Below are positions 32,163 through 39,518 of a stretch of DNA of 50,312 nt, piece after piece. Both the position numbers and the translations under genes were made by a program. This DNA comes from Thermoactinospora rubra (GTDB taxonomy: Bacteria; Actinomycetota; Actinomycetes; Streptosporangiales; Streptosporangiaceae). The notes beneath the pieces were generated by a model, which searched no databases, was not told the origin of the DNA, and was given only the letters and a program-made list of their open reading frames with translations. The stretch lies in the NCBI RefSeq assembly GCF_002093975.1, contig NZ_MSZZ01000064.1, positions 1 through 50,312 of the forward strand, given 5' to 3'. How positions within the stretch are numbered: the first letter of the stretch is position 1; every line of letters begins with the position of its first letter.

Positions 32163-32465
32163 TCATTCCCTCTCCTCGGGGTTTATGCCCTCGCGGAGGG
32201 CTGCCCGCAGTTCGCATGCTGCATGGTTGTAGGCGCTCCACCAGCGGCTTCCGTGGCTTTCGGCGTCTCTCCAGGCGAGGTTGCGTTCGATGATGGCCTG
32301 GATGTCTGCGCGTAGCTGGGTGTTCTCGGCTCGGAGCCGTTCCAGTTCTTCGTCTCGTACGGCGACGAGGGCGTCCAGGACGCGGTCTCGGTCTTCGTCT
32401 CTTCGCGGGTGCCAGCGTGCGTCCAGAAGCGCTTCGGCGTACCGCTGGCGGAGGTCGTCAGCCAC
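32163..32465 (-). CDS. coiled-coil hypothetical protein
   Basis: A 100-residue protein from the GTG at 32465, helical with a heptad region (RDEELERLRAENTQLRADIQ) and a WWSAYNHAACELRAAL block. It overlaps the next upstream gene by eight bases. No family recognised. Confidence 0.6.
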   Translation of the reverse strand: MADDLRQRYAEALLDARWHPRRDEDRDRVLDALVAVRDEELERLRAENTQLRADIQAIIERNLAWRDAESHGSRWWSAYNHAACELRAALREGINPEERE

Positions 32466-32631
32466 GGCCGGCCTGCCTTTCACACTCGTCGTCGCAGTAG
32501 TCCTTGCCACCCGGACGTGCCAGCCTCGCCGGAAGGTCGGCCGGGATGGAGCGGCGAGCCTCCTCCGCCGTCTTGCCCGCAGCCATGAGCGCCGAGCAGT
32601 GGTCGCACACGATCGTCACCTCAACCGACAT
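32458..32631 (-). CDS. small zinc-finger-like protein
   Basis: A 57-residue protein, [20 protein letters not shown] at the start, with CDHC and a second pair YCDDEC near the end, consistent with one zinc centre. The ATG at 32631 lies inside the end of the preceding micro-gene. Function unknown. Confidence 0.6.
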   Translation of the reverse strand: MSVEVTIVCDHCSALMAAGKTAEEARRSIPADLPARLARPGGKDYCDDECERQAGRG

Positions 32632-32737
32632 CGGTCCTCTTCTCGGGTAGGGCGGCACGGAGGCGGCCACGTGCGGCGGGGTCGTTGATTCCGCCGAGTC
32701 TGCTGGCGATGACCTGTTCAGGGCTGGGTTTGGCCAT
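32621..32737 (-). CDS. micro-protein
   Basis: A 38-residue protein, [20 protein letters not shown] at the start, helical. It overlaps both neighbours (ten or more bases), as expected in a compact phage operon. Evidence is the start context, the spacing and sensible composition; the family is unknown. Confidence 0.5.
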
Positions 32738-32954
32738 GGTGGTGATCACCTTTTTCGAGGTCGACGATGCGGAGCGGTGCGAGGGCGGGGTCGTGTTCGA
32801 CGTGGCCGGTGGGTGTGGTCCACGCGTACCGGGCCGGGCTGATCCTGCGGTGGCCGTCTCGGACGATGCGGAAGCAGCAGCCGCAGGCGCCTTCGGGGAC
32901 CGGGGGGATGTCGATGGTCACGGTGAGGGGGCCGTACCGGTGGATGCTGCTCAT
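32718..32954 (-). CDS. small hypothetical protein
   Basis: A 78-residue protein, [20 protein letters not shown] at the start, with CGCC near residue 26 and a His-rich end. The ATG overlaps the previous stop. Possibly a small beta domain holding a metal; not recognised. Confidence 0.6.
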
Positions 32955-33280
32955 TGCCACTCCTGCGGGTCTATGCCGGCGATCCACGCGCCGAGGCGGT
33001 GCCGGGCGTGGTGGATGGCCGCGTGGATGCGCCGGCGGAGCCGCTGGCGCCAGGGGGTTGGGGTGGGGGTGCGGGTGTCGGGGATGAGGCCGAGGTCCAT
33101 GGCGTCGTCGGCGGGGATCGGGACGTGGACGATCATCTTGTGGGCGGTGAGGTGCCGCCGCTTCCAGGCTTCTTCGAGTTCGCGGGCTTGGGCGTCGGTG
33201 AGTGGTTCGATGATCTGGGGTGGTCCTTCGCCTTCGCGGGGTTCGGGCCAGGTGAAGCGGAACGGCATGTCAGGTGTCAT
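32951..33280 (-). CDS. small hypothetical protein
   Basis: A 109-residue protein, [20 protein letters not shown] at the start, with a charged helix ([20 protein letters not shown]) and a basic His/Arg-rich C-terminal helix. It overlaps the genes on both sides by ATGA. No family recognised. Confidence 0.6.
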
Positions 33281-33543
33281 GGGGCTTCTCCGATCTGGCG
33301 GGCGAGCTTGGCGGCGCGGTCCATGGCGGCCTTGTAGTGGTACGCCTTGGCCTTCTCGCCTGCCGTGTCGATCGCTTCAGCGATCTGCTGGGCGGTCTCT
33401 CTCCGTATGTGGGCGGCAAGAAGGGGGTAGGCAGCCTCGACGATCTTCCCTACGTCGTATTCGCTGATGTACTGCCACAACACGGGGTGCGCTTTGACCC
33501 GCTCCCAGGCGGCTTCGATGGCTTTCGCTGGGATGTCAGGCAT
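33277..33543 (-). CDS. small helical protein
   Basis: An 88-residue protein, MPDIPAKAIEAAWERVKAHP at the start, all helical. Overlaps the upstream stop by eight bases. Short proteins with the pattern IPxxAIEAAxxA are common in actinophage early operons; function unknown. Confidence 0.6.
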   Translation of the reverse strand: MPDIPAKAIEAAWERVKAHPVLWQYISEYDVGKIVEAAYPLLAAHIRRETAQQIAEAIDTAGEKAKAYHYKAAMDRAAKLARQIGEAP

Positions 33544-33838
33544 GGTGGGGGCCTTTCTCGATGCCGAGTTCATGTTCGAGTTCGGCGATGCGCTGGGCCT
33601 GGGCGGCGTGTTCGGCGCGGAGTTGCTTGTCCGTCTTGGGGAGGCGGCCGTTGACGAGCGCGCCGAGGAGGATGACGGGCCACATGCCGCCGACGAGGAA
33701 GCCGAGCATGCGGGCGGCGATCTGGTCGCCGAGGTCGGGTTGGTCGTGGGGTGTGTCGTTGAGGAGGAGGTGGGCGGCTTTGCGGGCGGTGATGACCCAG
33801 CCGGTGGCGTAGAGGGCGAGGATGATCCATGTGGTCAA
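33536..33838 (-). CDS. small membrane protein
   Basis: A 100-residue protein starting at a TTG (TTWIILALYATGWVITARKA), with two membrane segments (about 2-18 and 40-60) and a coiled-coil tail (KQLRAEHAAQAQRIAELEHE). The TTG overlaps the upstream TGA (TTGA), which decides the start. Function unknown. Confidence 0.6.
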   Translation of the reverse strand: MTTWIILALYATGWVITARKAAHLLLNDTPHDQPDLGDQIAARMLGFLVGGMWPVILLGALVNGRLPKTDKQLRAEHAAQAQRIAELEHELGIEKGPHHA

Positions 33839-34023
33839 AGGAGGGTCTCCTGTTGGTCGTGGCCGGTGCAGTCGGGGCAGAGGCGTTGGGCCTGGTCGGG
33901 TGGGATGGTCTGCCAGAGTTCGGCGGGGTTGGTGAGGTCGAGGCCGCACAGGGTGGTGTCGCCGTCGGCGATGTGCTCCACGGTGTAGAGGCGGCGGGCC
34001 GGGGCGACGTAGCGGACGCTCAC
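33835..34023 (-). CDS. small Cys-pair protein
   Basis: A 62-residue protein from the GTG at 34023. VEHIADGDTTLCGLDLTNPA and later AQRLCPDCTG give a Cys pattern like zinc ribbons of the HIADGDxTLCG type, common in actinobacterial short proteins. It overlaps the neighbours on both sides. Confidence 0.6.
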   Translation of the reverse strand: MSVRYVAPARRLYTVEHIADGDTTLCGLDLTNPAELWQTIPPDQAQRLCPDCTGHDQQETLL

Positions 34024-34661
34024 GGGCTGCCTGCCGGGATCAGCGCTCGGGCCTGGTCGGTCATCTGCTCCAGCTCGCGGACGGCGTCGGGTCCTTCGGC
34101 TTCGGCCTGAGCGTGGAGGATCGGGAGGCCGGATTCGATGGAGGCGAGGACTTCGGCGCGGGTGGCTGGCCGACCCTCGGCGTACCAGAGGGTTTCTACA
34201 GGCTGGCCGACCTGGAAGAGGATCCCGCCCTGGGCGCGGAAGGGCTTGTAGGAGCGGGTGATCCAGATGAGGGTGACGCCGGGGTTGCGGCGAATCATCG
34301 TCCCGGCCGGGTCGCCGGTCTCGGCGGGCAGGTGCCGGTCGCGGCGCGTCATGGCTGGGGTGGTGAGGAACGGGCACGCCTGGGCGGCGTAGACGGCGCA
34401 GTCGCGGTGCGAGGGCGGCTCGGCCGAGACGCGGTTGATGGCGCACATCGGGCCGATGACGAACGCCTTCCACGAGCCGAGCGTGCCCCCGCACAGCCAG
34501 CACAGGCCGCACCGGACCGCGTCGGCGATCTTCCCAGGGCCGATGACGCGGAAGTCGGGCTGGCCGTCGATCCAGGCGACGAACCACGGCACGGGACGGC
34601 CGTGCTTGTCGCGCGGCAGGTGGGCCATGCGGGCGGGGACGGGCGGGCGAAGGTCAGCCAC
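34020..34661 (-). CDS. conserved actinophage hypothetical protein with Cys motifs
   Basis: A 213-residue protein, ADLRPPVPARMAHLPRDKHG at the start after a GTG. Conserved-looking blocks include PVPWFVAWIDGQPDFRVIGP, CGLCWLCGG (about 51-59) and FVIGPMCAINRVSAEPPSHR followed by DCAVYAAQACPFL. The many Cys and His residues suggest metal binding. This family recurs in actinobacterial mobile elements, but I know no function for it. Confidence 0.7.
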   Translation of the reverse strand: MADLRPPVPARMAHLPRDKHGRPVPWFVAWIDGQPDFRVIGPGKIADAVRCGLCWLCGGTLGSWKAFVIGPMCAINRVSAEPPSHRDCAVYAAQACPFLTTPAMTRRDRHLPAETGDPAGTMIRRNPGVTLIWITRSYKPFRAQGGILFQVGQPVETLWYAEGRPATRAEVLASIESGLPILHAQAEAEGPDAVRELEQMTDQARALIPAGSP

Positions 34662-35061
34662 GGCGGCCCCCGAGGAGTTCGCCCAGGAGTTGCCAGACGG
34701 TGATGCCGAACCCGACGCCGCGGGCGGTTTCGCGGACGCGTACGCGGGGCTGTGGTGGTCTGTGAGGCTCGTGTGGGGGTGGGGGTGGGGGTGGGTCTGG
34801 GGTTGGGTTGGGGGCTTGCGTGGCCCGTGGGGGCTCCTGGGGGGCTCCTGGGGCCTTCCCAGCCGCGAGGGTGTCGCAGACGCGGCAGACCGGCGTGGTG
34901 ATCTCAGCCGGGAGGACCTGCCAGCCGTCGCCGACCGGCTGGCCGCAGAGGGTCTGCTCGTGGGTGGTGCCGGTGTCGGGGTCGGTGTGGAGCGCTCCGA
35001 GGTGGAGGCGGTGGGCGATCGCCCACCGTTGGCCGGGGGCGTGGATGAGGGTGGGGATCAT
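34654..35061 (-). CDS. Cys-pair protein with proline-rich linker
   Basis: A 135-residue protein. The N-terminal part (WAIAHRLHLGALHTD, TLCGQPV and CRVCD) looks like a short zinc ribbon, followed by a long Pro-rich stretch (about 75-105) and a final ITVWQLLGELLGG helix. Start and stop overlap the neighbours. Not recognised. Confidence 0.6.
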   Translation of the reverse strand: MIPTLIHAPGQRWAIAHRLHLGALHTDPDTGTTHEQTLCGQPVGDGWQVLPAEITTPVCRVCDTLAAGKAPGAPQEPPRATQAPNPTPDPPPPPPPHEPHRPPQPRVRVRETARGVGFGITVWQLLGELLGGRRG

Positions 35062-35342
35062 GCGACCCTCTGCGCGGCGATCTCGGCGGCCAGCTGCTCG
35101 CGGTCCGCGCGTGTGAGGTAGGCGGTGACCGCGGCGCCGTTGCCGTGGTGGCCTCCGTCGTGGTGGACCGTCACCAGCTCGTGGTCGCCGGGCCCACGGT
35201 CACGCCGGAGTGCCTCGGTGAGGGCCCATTCGGCGGTGTCGTGACTCACGTAGGTGACGCTGGTGGACCCGGGGCCGGTGGTGCCTCCGTCTGTGCAGAG
35301 GGTCAGCCGGTGCAGGTCGGTGACGCGCAGGTCATCAGACAC
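35058..35342 (-). CDS. small hypothetical protein
   Basis: A 94-residue protein, MSDDLRVTDLHRLTLCTDGG at the start, His/Asp-rich with VTVHHDGGHHGNGAAV. It overlaps the next ATG at its end. No family recognised. Confidence 0.6.
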   Translation of the reverse strand: MSDDLRVTDLHRLTLCTDGGTTGPGSTSVTYVSHDTAEWALTEALRRDRGPGDHELVTVHHDGGHHGNGAAVTAYLTRADREQLAAEIAAQRVA

Positions 35343-35451
35343 GGGATCTCCTTTGGATTCGGATTCGGGTCTTGCGGCAGGTGGTGCACTGCTGGGTGAT
35401 CACCAGGCCGATCTGTTCGACCGTGGCCCAGCGGTGCCGAAGGTGGATCAT
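35335..35451 (-). CDS. micro-protein with CxxC
   Basis: A 38-residue protein, MIHLRHRWATVEQIGLVITQ at the start, then CTTC and a basic end. The ATG at 35451 overlaps the TGA of the frameshifted membrane gene, and GAGGTGG lies upstream. It is in frame with the longer ORF from 35676, but the middle of that ORF is not a natural protein, so I call this separately. Confidence 0.5.
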   Translation of the reverse strand: MIHLRHRWATVEQIGLVITQQCTTCRKTRIRIQRRSRV

Positions 35452-35676
35452 GGCGGTGTTCGCCACCTCCCGAGCAGCAGCCGGACCAGCAAAAGCGCCG
35501 GCCATGCCAGGCCCAGCAGGAAGGCCCCGGTGATGGTGCTGGCCCAGGTCCATACGGTGAGCAGCCCGCCGTCCAGCCCGGGGTTGCGGCGCGCGATGGC
35601 GGCCCCACAGCGCGCCGTACACCATGACCGAGGCGGGCCGCTGGTCTGGTTCGGGCCAGAGTGGTGGCTGGGTCAT
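35448..35676 (-). pseudogene. small membrane protein gene with a one-base frameshift
   Basis: The ATG at 35676 opens MTQPPLWPEPDQRPASVMVY, a typical start. In the +1 frame the sequence continues as AAIARRNPGLDGGLLTVWTW and ASTITGAFLLGLAWPALLLV, two clear membrane helices, and ends with a TGA that overlaps the next ATG. No start codon exists in the +1 frame. Removing one G from the run at 35603-35606 restores a 75-residue protein. It is therefore a frameshifted gene, a sequencing error, or (less likely) a programmed shift. Confidence 0.6.
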
Positions 35677-36059
35677 GGCGGGTCGCGTTCCTCGAGGAGA
35701 TGGCGGGCGAGCTCGACGCCGCGGGAGGCGGAGGCCCGTACCGCCTCGGGGTCGACGTGGCGGGCTATGCGGTGGTGCGGGGGGATCAGCTCACGCGGCG
35801 TGGCGTGCCCGTCGACCATGAGCCGCACCAGGCCGACGAGGGCCTGTTCCCAGGTCATGCCGACCGTGTGGGCGGCGGCGAGGGCGGCCCTGACGTCGGG
35901 TTCGGGCCAGTCGGGGCGTACGGCGAGGGCGAGGGCGATCAGGACGTCGGTGGCGCGGTGGACGGGCGCGCCGGGGTGGGGCTGCTGTCGGGCCTGGCGG
36001 CGGCAGTCGGGGCACATGCCGGGGTTGGCCAGGCCGTGCGGGCAGGCGTTCATGGTCAT
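35673..36059 (-). CDS. hypothetical protein with N-terminal Cys motif
   Basis: A 128-residue protein. The start MTMNACPHGLANPGMCPDCR carries three or four Cys/His that could bind zinc; the rest is helical (VHRATDVLIALALAVRPDWP, TWEQALVGLVRLMVDGHATP). It overlaps both neighbours by ATGA. The family occurs in actinobacterial elements near replication genes; function unknown. Confidence 0.65.
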   Translation of the reverse strand: MTMNACPHGLANPGMCPDCRRQARQQPHPGAPVHRATDVLIALALAVRPDWPEPDVRAALAAAHTVGMTWEQALVGLVRLMVDGHATPRELIPPHHRIARHVDPEAVRASASRGVELARHLLEERDPP

Positions 36060-36667
36060 GTCACCGCCTCGGGATCTTCGGTGCCGCGTAGTACGGCGCG
36101 GGGGACGCCGTTGATCTCGACCCAGTCGGCGAGGCCGGCGGCGACGAGACGACCTTCGTGGGGCTGGTCGAGGAGGCGGCCGGAGGCGGTGCGGCAGCCT
36201 TCGTAGGGCATGGCGCGGCAGGTGTCCCAGGGGCAGGGAACGCGCATCGCGGCTTGCCGGTGGGGGGCTCGGTAGGGGCCACGGGCCTGGTCGTAGACGC
36301 TGCTGGGGGCCGCGCCACGGCCGATGGCGAGGGCCTGGCCGACGGCGTGCCCGTCGGCGATGTCCTTGATCGCGGCGCGTAGCGCCTGCTGATAGGCGCG
36401 GGGGTCAGCGGCCAGTTCGGGCGCGGGCTCGGGGATGGGCCGGGCGGCCAGGCGCAGCTCGCGGGCGCGGCGGACGAGGGTCCGCACATCGGCGGGCATG
36501 ATCCAGTCGCGGCTCTCGCGGTAGTGCTGGATCACCGCGGCGCGGGCCTCGTCGAGGGTGATGTCGTCGAGGGCTTGGGCCCAGGCGATGGCGTCGGCCT
36601 CGCCGACGGTGCGCCGGTCGTAGGCGGCGCACACGCCGAGCAGGACGGCCGCTTCCGGTGGCGTCAT
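36056..36667 (-). CDS. hypothetical replication-region protein
   Basis: A 203-residue protein, MTPPEAAVLLGVCAAYDRRT at the start. The first 90 residues (AIAWAQALDDITLDEARAAV, MPADVRTLVRRAREL) resemble proteins encoded next to phage replication initiators in actinobacteria. The end contains CPWDTCRAMPYEGCRTASGR, a possible zinc site. It starts inside the initiator's stop codon, so it may be a helicase-loader or partner; that is inference from position. Confidence 0.65.
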   Translation of the reverse strand: MTPPEAAVLLGVCAAYDRRTVGEADAIAWAQALDDITLDEARAAVIQHYRESRDWIMPADVRTLVRRARELRLAARPIPEPAPELAADPRAYQQALRAAIKDIADGHAVGQALAIGRGAAPSSVYDQARGPYRAPHRQAAMRVPCPWDTCRAMPYEGCRTASGRLLDQPHEGRLVAAGLADWVEINGVPRAVLRGTEDPEAVT

Positions 36668-37827
36668 GGGATGGCTCCTTGGGCGTGTTGGGCTTCGCGT
36701 TGGGCGAGGCGGTTGGCGACGTCGAGGGCTTCGGCGACGCGTTGGTCGGTGGTGGACCGGGTGGGGCCTGGTCCGTGCCGGTCTCGGCTCGGCACGGCGT
36801 TCATGACCTCGTTGACGACGCTGGACAGCGTGGAGGGGTGCAGACCCTTGGCCGCCCAGGCGGCCAGGCCGCGGCGGAGGTCGGCGGGGTCGATGCCTTC
36901 GTCGAGCATGGCTTTCAGGTGCTTGCCGACCTGGGCGATGACGTCGCCGGGGGGCTTTTTCGGGACGTGGTCGATCCACTCGCCGATGAGGGTCTGGGCG
37001 GTGATCTCGCCGGCGGGGGGCGCGTCGCGCGGCGGCGGAGCCGCGCCCGCCGGGGGCGGAACGGCAAGGGGTTCCGGGGAAAGGGGAACCACTACTTGCT
37101 CACCGTAACTACTCCCCTTTCCCCTGGGCTCGCTCGGATGCTGGTCGGAAGGGGTTGGCGAAGGGGTTCGGGAACCCTTATCACCTGCGGAAACGCCGCT
37201 CGTGCCTCGCTGCTCCTGGTCTGGGGTCCCAGGTTGCTGGTGATGGGGTTGCGTGGCCGGATCGGGGTTCTGCCCGACGGTCTCCGGAAGGGGGTCGAAA
37301 GGGGGTGTCGAAGGGGTTGGCGAACCCCTTCCGGAAGGGGTAGCCGAAGGGGTAAAGCTGTCCCTTCCCGCGAACTCGGCAAGATCGGAAAGAAGGTCTT
37401 CATAGACCCTGCGCAGATCACCCTTCAGCTCCCCAGCCGGGAGACGACGCAGCTCCTCTACCAGCACCGCCTTGATGCCCGGCGAGGACACGGCGCGGAT
37501 CTGCTCGGCAGCCGCCTTGAAGACGTTGGGCTGGGCATACACCTTGTCCCGGCGGATCAAGGACCGCACCAGCAACTCCTCGGTGTCGTCGTCGATGACG
37601 ACGAATCGCCGCTCGGCCAGCACCTCCAGGTCGGCACGGACCTGGTCGACGGTCAGGCCGGCGGCACCTTTGGACCAGCGGCGCTCGCGCAACGCGATGA
37701 CGCCGCAGTGCTGAAGGTCCTGCTGCGAGATGAGGAACATGAACATCCTCTGCGGCCTGGGAGGGAGCGCGAGGAAGTCAGCGTCCGTCCAGATGCATGC
37801 GAAAAGCCGGGCATGGCTGCGTGCCAC
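36664..37827 (-). CDS. phage replication initiator-like protein
   Basis: A 387-residue protein. Residues 1-150 form a winged-helix-like initiator domain (ARLFACIWTDADFLALPPRP, RRFVVIDDDTEELLVRSLIR, LVEELRRLPAGELKGDLRRV). Residues 155-270 are a Ser/Pro/Thr-rich linker, and residues 275-387 are helical (IGEWIDHVPKKPPGDVIAQV), as in the DnaB-recruiting C termini of DnaD/O-type proteins. Linker-coding DNA holds repeated GAAGGGGTT motifs that look like origin iterons. The GTG at 37827 follows GGAG at seven bases. Confidence 0.75.
   Translation of the reverse strand: MARSHARLFACIWTDADFLALPPRPQRMFMFLISQQDLQHCGVIALRERRWSKGAAGLTVDQVRADLEVLAERRFVVIDDDTEELLVRSLIRRDKVYAQPNVFKAAAEQIRAVSSPGIKAVLVEELRRLPAGELKGDLRRVYEDLLSDLAEFAGRDSFTPSATPSGRGSPTPSTPPFDPLPETVGQNPDPATQPHHQQPGTPDQEQRGTSGVSAGDKGSRTPSPTPSDQHPSEPRGKGSSYGEQVVVPLSPEPLAVPPPAGAAPPPRDAPPAGEITAQTLIGEWIDHVPKKPPGDVIAQVGKHLKAMLDEGIDPADLRRGLAAWAAKGLHPSTLSSVVNEVMNAVPSRDRHGPGPTRSTTDQRVAEALDVANRLAQREAQHAQGAIP
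37065..37355. repeat. iteron-like repeats inside the initiator gene, candidate origin
   Basis: GAAGGGGTTGGCGAA is present exactly at 37148-37162 and 37310-37324. Shorter relatives (AAGGGGTT, GAAGGGGT) lie at 37066, 37160, 37333 and 37346, with inverted copies at 37114 and 37324. They cluster in the linker-coding part of the initiator. The less GC-rich stretch at 37090-37115 could be the melting site. This matches the lambda design, where the origin lies within gene O. Confidence 0.55.
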
Positions 37828-37930
37828 TTACTGCTCCAAGCGCTTGAAGGGATTGGTCTACTCGCGGAGCTGGCTCTGTCTTCGGTGTCCCATCGGTCCC
37901 TCCTGTCGCTTGAGTGGAGCTGCGAGATCC

Positions 37931-38019
37931 ATCATATGCCAACGCCATGTGTGGCATTGGCCTACATGCCAAGTTGCGCGTGTGCCATCATGGTGGTAGG
38001 CCAACCCGTGAGACCATGA
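37931..38019. promoter_or_regulatory. divergent promoter/operator region of the replication block
   Basis: Between the initiator (leftward) and the small HTH gene (rightward). A leftward -10-like TATGAT lies at 37936-37931. GCCAA/TTGGC half-sites recur (about 37938, 37956, 37962, 37975 and 38000), including TTGGC-N6-GCCAA. The nearby HTH protein is the obvious candidate to bind here. Confidence 0.5.
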
Positions 38020-38023
38020 AGGG

Positions 38024-38254
38024 ATGTCCGACCCGATGGGCGAAGTCGTCGCAGCGCGTAAGGCGTACGAACAGGCCCAGGAAGAGGCCCGCGCACTGGT
38101 CGAGCGTGCTCGCCTCAACCTCGGCCGCGCGATCGCCGATGCCCGCCGGCAGAACGTGTCGCAGGACGCGATCGCCAAGGAGCTGAAGCTGACTCGCGAA
38201 CAGGTGCGCCGCTTCCAACGCGAGTACGAAAGCCGAGCAGGCGAGCAGGCGTGA
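38024..38254 (+). CDS. small HTH regulator
   Basis: A 76-residue protein, MSDPMGEVVAARKAYEQAQE at the start. Residues 1-38 form a helix or coiled coil and residues 42-68 an HTH (NVSQDAIAKELKLTREQVRR). It is the only rightward gene between 8.6 and 47.9 kb, has its own divergent promoter region and ends in its own terminator. It probably controls the replication operon; inference from arrangement. Confidence 0.7.
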   Translation: MSDPMGEVVAARKAYEQAQEEARALVERARLNLGRAIADARRQNVSQDAIAKELKLTREQVRRFQREYESRAGEQA

Positions 38255-38256
38255 CG

Positions 38257-38285
38257 AGGAGCCCCCACCACCCGTAGGGGCTCCT
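38257..38285. terminator. bidirectional terminator
   Basis: AGGAGCCCC (38257-38265) pairs with GGGGCTCCT (38277-38285), an 11-nt loop between. It separates the HTH gene from the converging leftward early genes. Confidence 0.7.
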
Positions 38286-38324
38286 CCGCATTCCAGGTCG
38301 CGCACGTCCCTCCCGCTCCGCCGC

Positions 38325-38636
38325 CTAGTCGCTCCCACCCGGCGGGGCCTGTCTTCGCAGCCACTCCTCCCCCCGCCGGCGCGTGACGGCGCTGGGACGG
38401 CCGGCCCGCAGCCGCTCCCGCTGCGTGTTGCTGATGTCGGCCTGGACCTCGACCTCCCACCAGAGCAGGCCGAGCTGGCGGCGGCGGGCGTCGACGGCGG
38501 CGTACAGCTCCAGAGGGGTCAACGGGCACCTCCCATGACGGGCTTCGGGCCGCGCCTCGGGGCACGTCTGGGGGTGGCGGGTGTCGCCCTCCCACACCGC
38601 GAGGGCGCAGCAGTACGGCGGCGTCGGGCGGGTCAT
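38325..38636 (-). CDS. small hypothetical protein
   Basis: A 103-residue protein, MTRPTPPYCCALAVWEGDTR at the start, with Cys and His residues in the first 40 and a possible short HTH-like helix (ISNTQRERLRAGRPSAVTRR). Overlaps the preceding stop by four bases. It is the last gene of the leftward early operon before the terminator. Confidence 0.6.
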   Translation of the reverse strand: MTRPTPPYCCALAVWEGDTRHPQTCPEARPEARHGRCPLTPLELYAAVDARRRQLGLLWWEVEVQADISNTQRERLRAGRPSAVTRRRGEEWLRRQAPPGGSD

Positions 38637-38833
38637 GGCGCACCGACCGGGATGACGTCGGCCGCGCGGAGCGTGTCCAGCCACGCCATGTCCTCATAGC
38701 CGGGCTTGCGCTGCTCCCAGGCGATGTAGACGACGTCCTCCCCGCGCATCTGGCCGAGGCCGACGATGCGCCCGTAGCGGGGGCCGCGCGGGCCGGAGTC
38801 GAGGACCCGCTGGCCGACCGTGCGGGGGATCAT
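38633..38833 (-). CDS. small beta-barrel-like protein
   Basis: A 66-residue protein, MIPRTVGQRVLDSGPRGPRY at the start, then GRIVGLGQMRGEDVVYIAWE. The pattern of short strands and a conserved turn suggests an SH3- or Tudor-like barrel. Both ends overlap neighbours. Function unknown. Confidence 0.6.
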   Translation of the reverse strand: MIPRTVGQRVLDSGPRGPRYGRIVGLGQMRGEDVVYIAWEQRKPGYEDMAWLDTLRAADVIPVGAP

Positions 38834-39087
38834 GGCCGGTCTCCGATCAGGCCGGTCAGCATCTCGTTCCGGGCCCGCAGGGCGGCGTTCTCCGCCTCTA
38901 CCTTGCCCAGCTGCTTGCACGCCTCATCCCGGTCGGCGCAGGCGTTCTCCAGCGCCAGCGCGGCGGTGCCCAGCTGCCAGCGCAGCCGCCGGATGACGGC
39001 CTGCTGGTGGCGGCCGTGCGCCCACCACCACAGGCCCTCCAAGGCGACCAGGGCGACCAGGCCGGCGATGAGGATGAGGGTGTTCAT
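38830..39087 (-). CDS. membrane-anchored coiled-coil protein
   Basis: An 85-residue protein with an N-terminal membrane helix (MNTLILIAGLVALVALEGLW) and a coiled coil (about 40-78). Its ATG overlaps the previous stop. Not recognised; early-region position. Confidence 0.6.
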   Translation of the reverse strand: MNTLILIAGLVALVALEGLWWWAHGRHQQAVIRRLRWQLGTAALALENACADRDEACKQLGKVEAENAALRARNEMLTGLIGDRP

Positions 39088-39518
39088 CAGCCGACACCCG
39101 CCTCTCGGATCTCGGCGAAGCACGGCTTACACCAGACCGCGAGCCCATCCAGATTGGCGTCGTTGCGGTAGTAGTCCCGCCTCAGGCGGACATGCCGGCA
39201 GCGCGGGCACCGCTTGCCACGCTCGCCGGCCTTTCCCGGGGCGACACGGTCCAGCACGTCCCTGGCGAGCTCGCACTCCTCCTCGGGGATGCCGAGCATG
39301 TCCAGCAGATCGTCAGGCGCCTCATCCCGAAGCAGGCACGTCAGGGCCGCCTTGACCCGCGCACGCCGGGCGGCCCGCTTGTATGCCTCGTCGGTGGGGA
39401 TGTAGGTGAGGACCTTCTCCCGCTCCTCGTCGCGGTGCGAGAGCCCCCACGGGGACACCTTGGCCTTGTGGGGGCGACGGCGCGTGTGTGCCGCGCCGTC
39501 GATCTGCGGAGTGGCCAT
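39087..39518 (-). CDS. zinc-ribbon early protein
   Basis: A 143-residue protein. The last third, CPRCRHVRLRRDYYRNDANL and then WCKPC, is a four-Cys zinc ribbon of the type seen in phage HNH-like and regulatory proteins (CxxC, about 20 residues, CxxC), here without the HNH residues. The N-terminal part is basic. ATG at 39518 overlaps the upstream stop; a GTG one codon earlier is equally possible. Confidence 0.65.
   Translation of the reverse strand: MATPQIDGAAHTRRRPHKAKVSPWGLSHRDEEREKVLTYIPTDEAYKRAARRARVKAALTCLLRDEAPDDLLDMLGIPEEECELARDVLDRVAPGKAGERGKRCPRCRHVRLRRDYYRNDANLDGLAVWCKPCFAEIREAGVG

Noticed and set aside
37858..37932. 24-residue leftward frame before the replication initiator
   Set aside because: Has a good ribosome site at an internal ATG but only 11-24 residues of no clear pattern; could be a leader peptide, not enough support to list.
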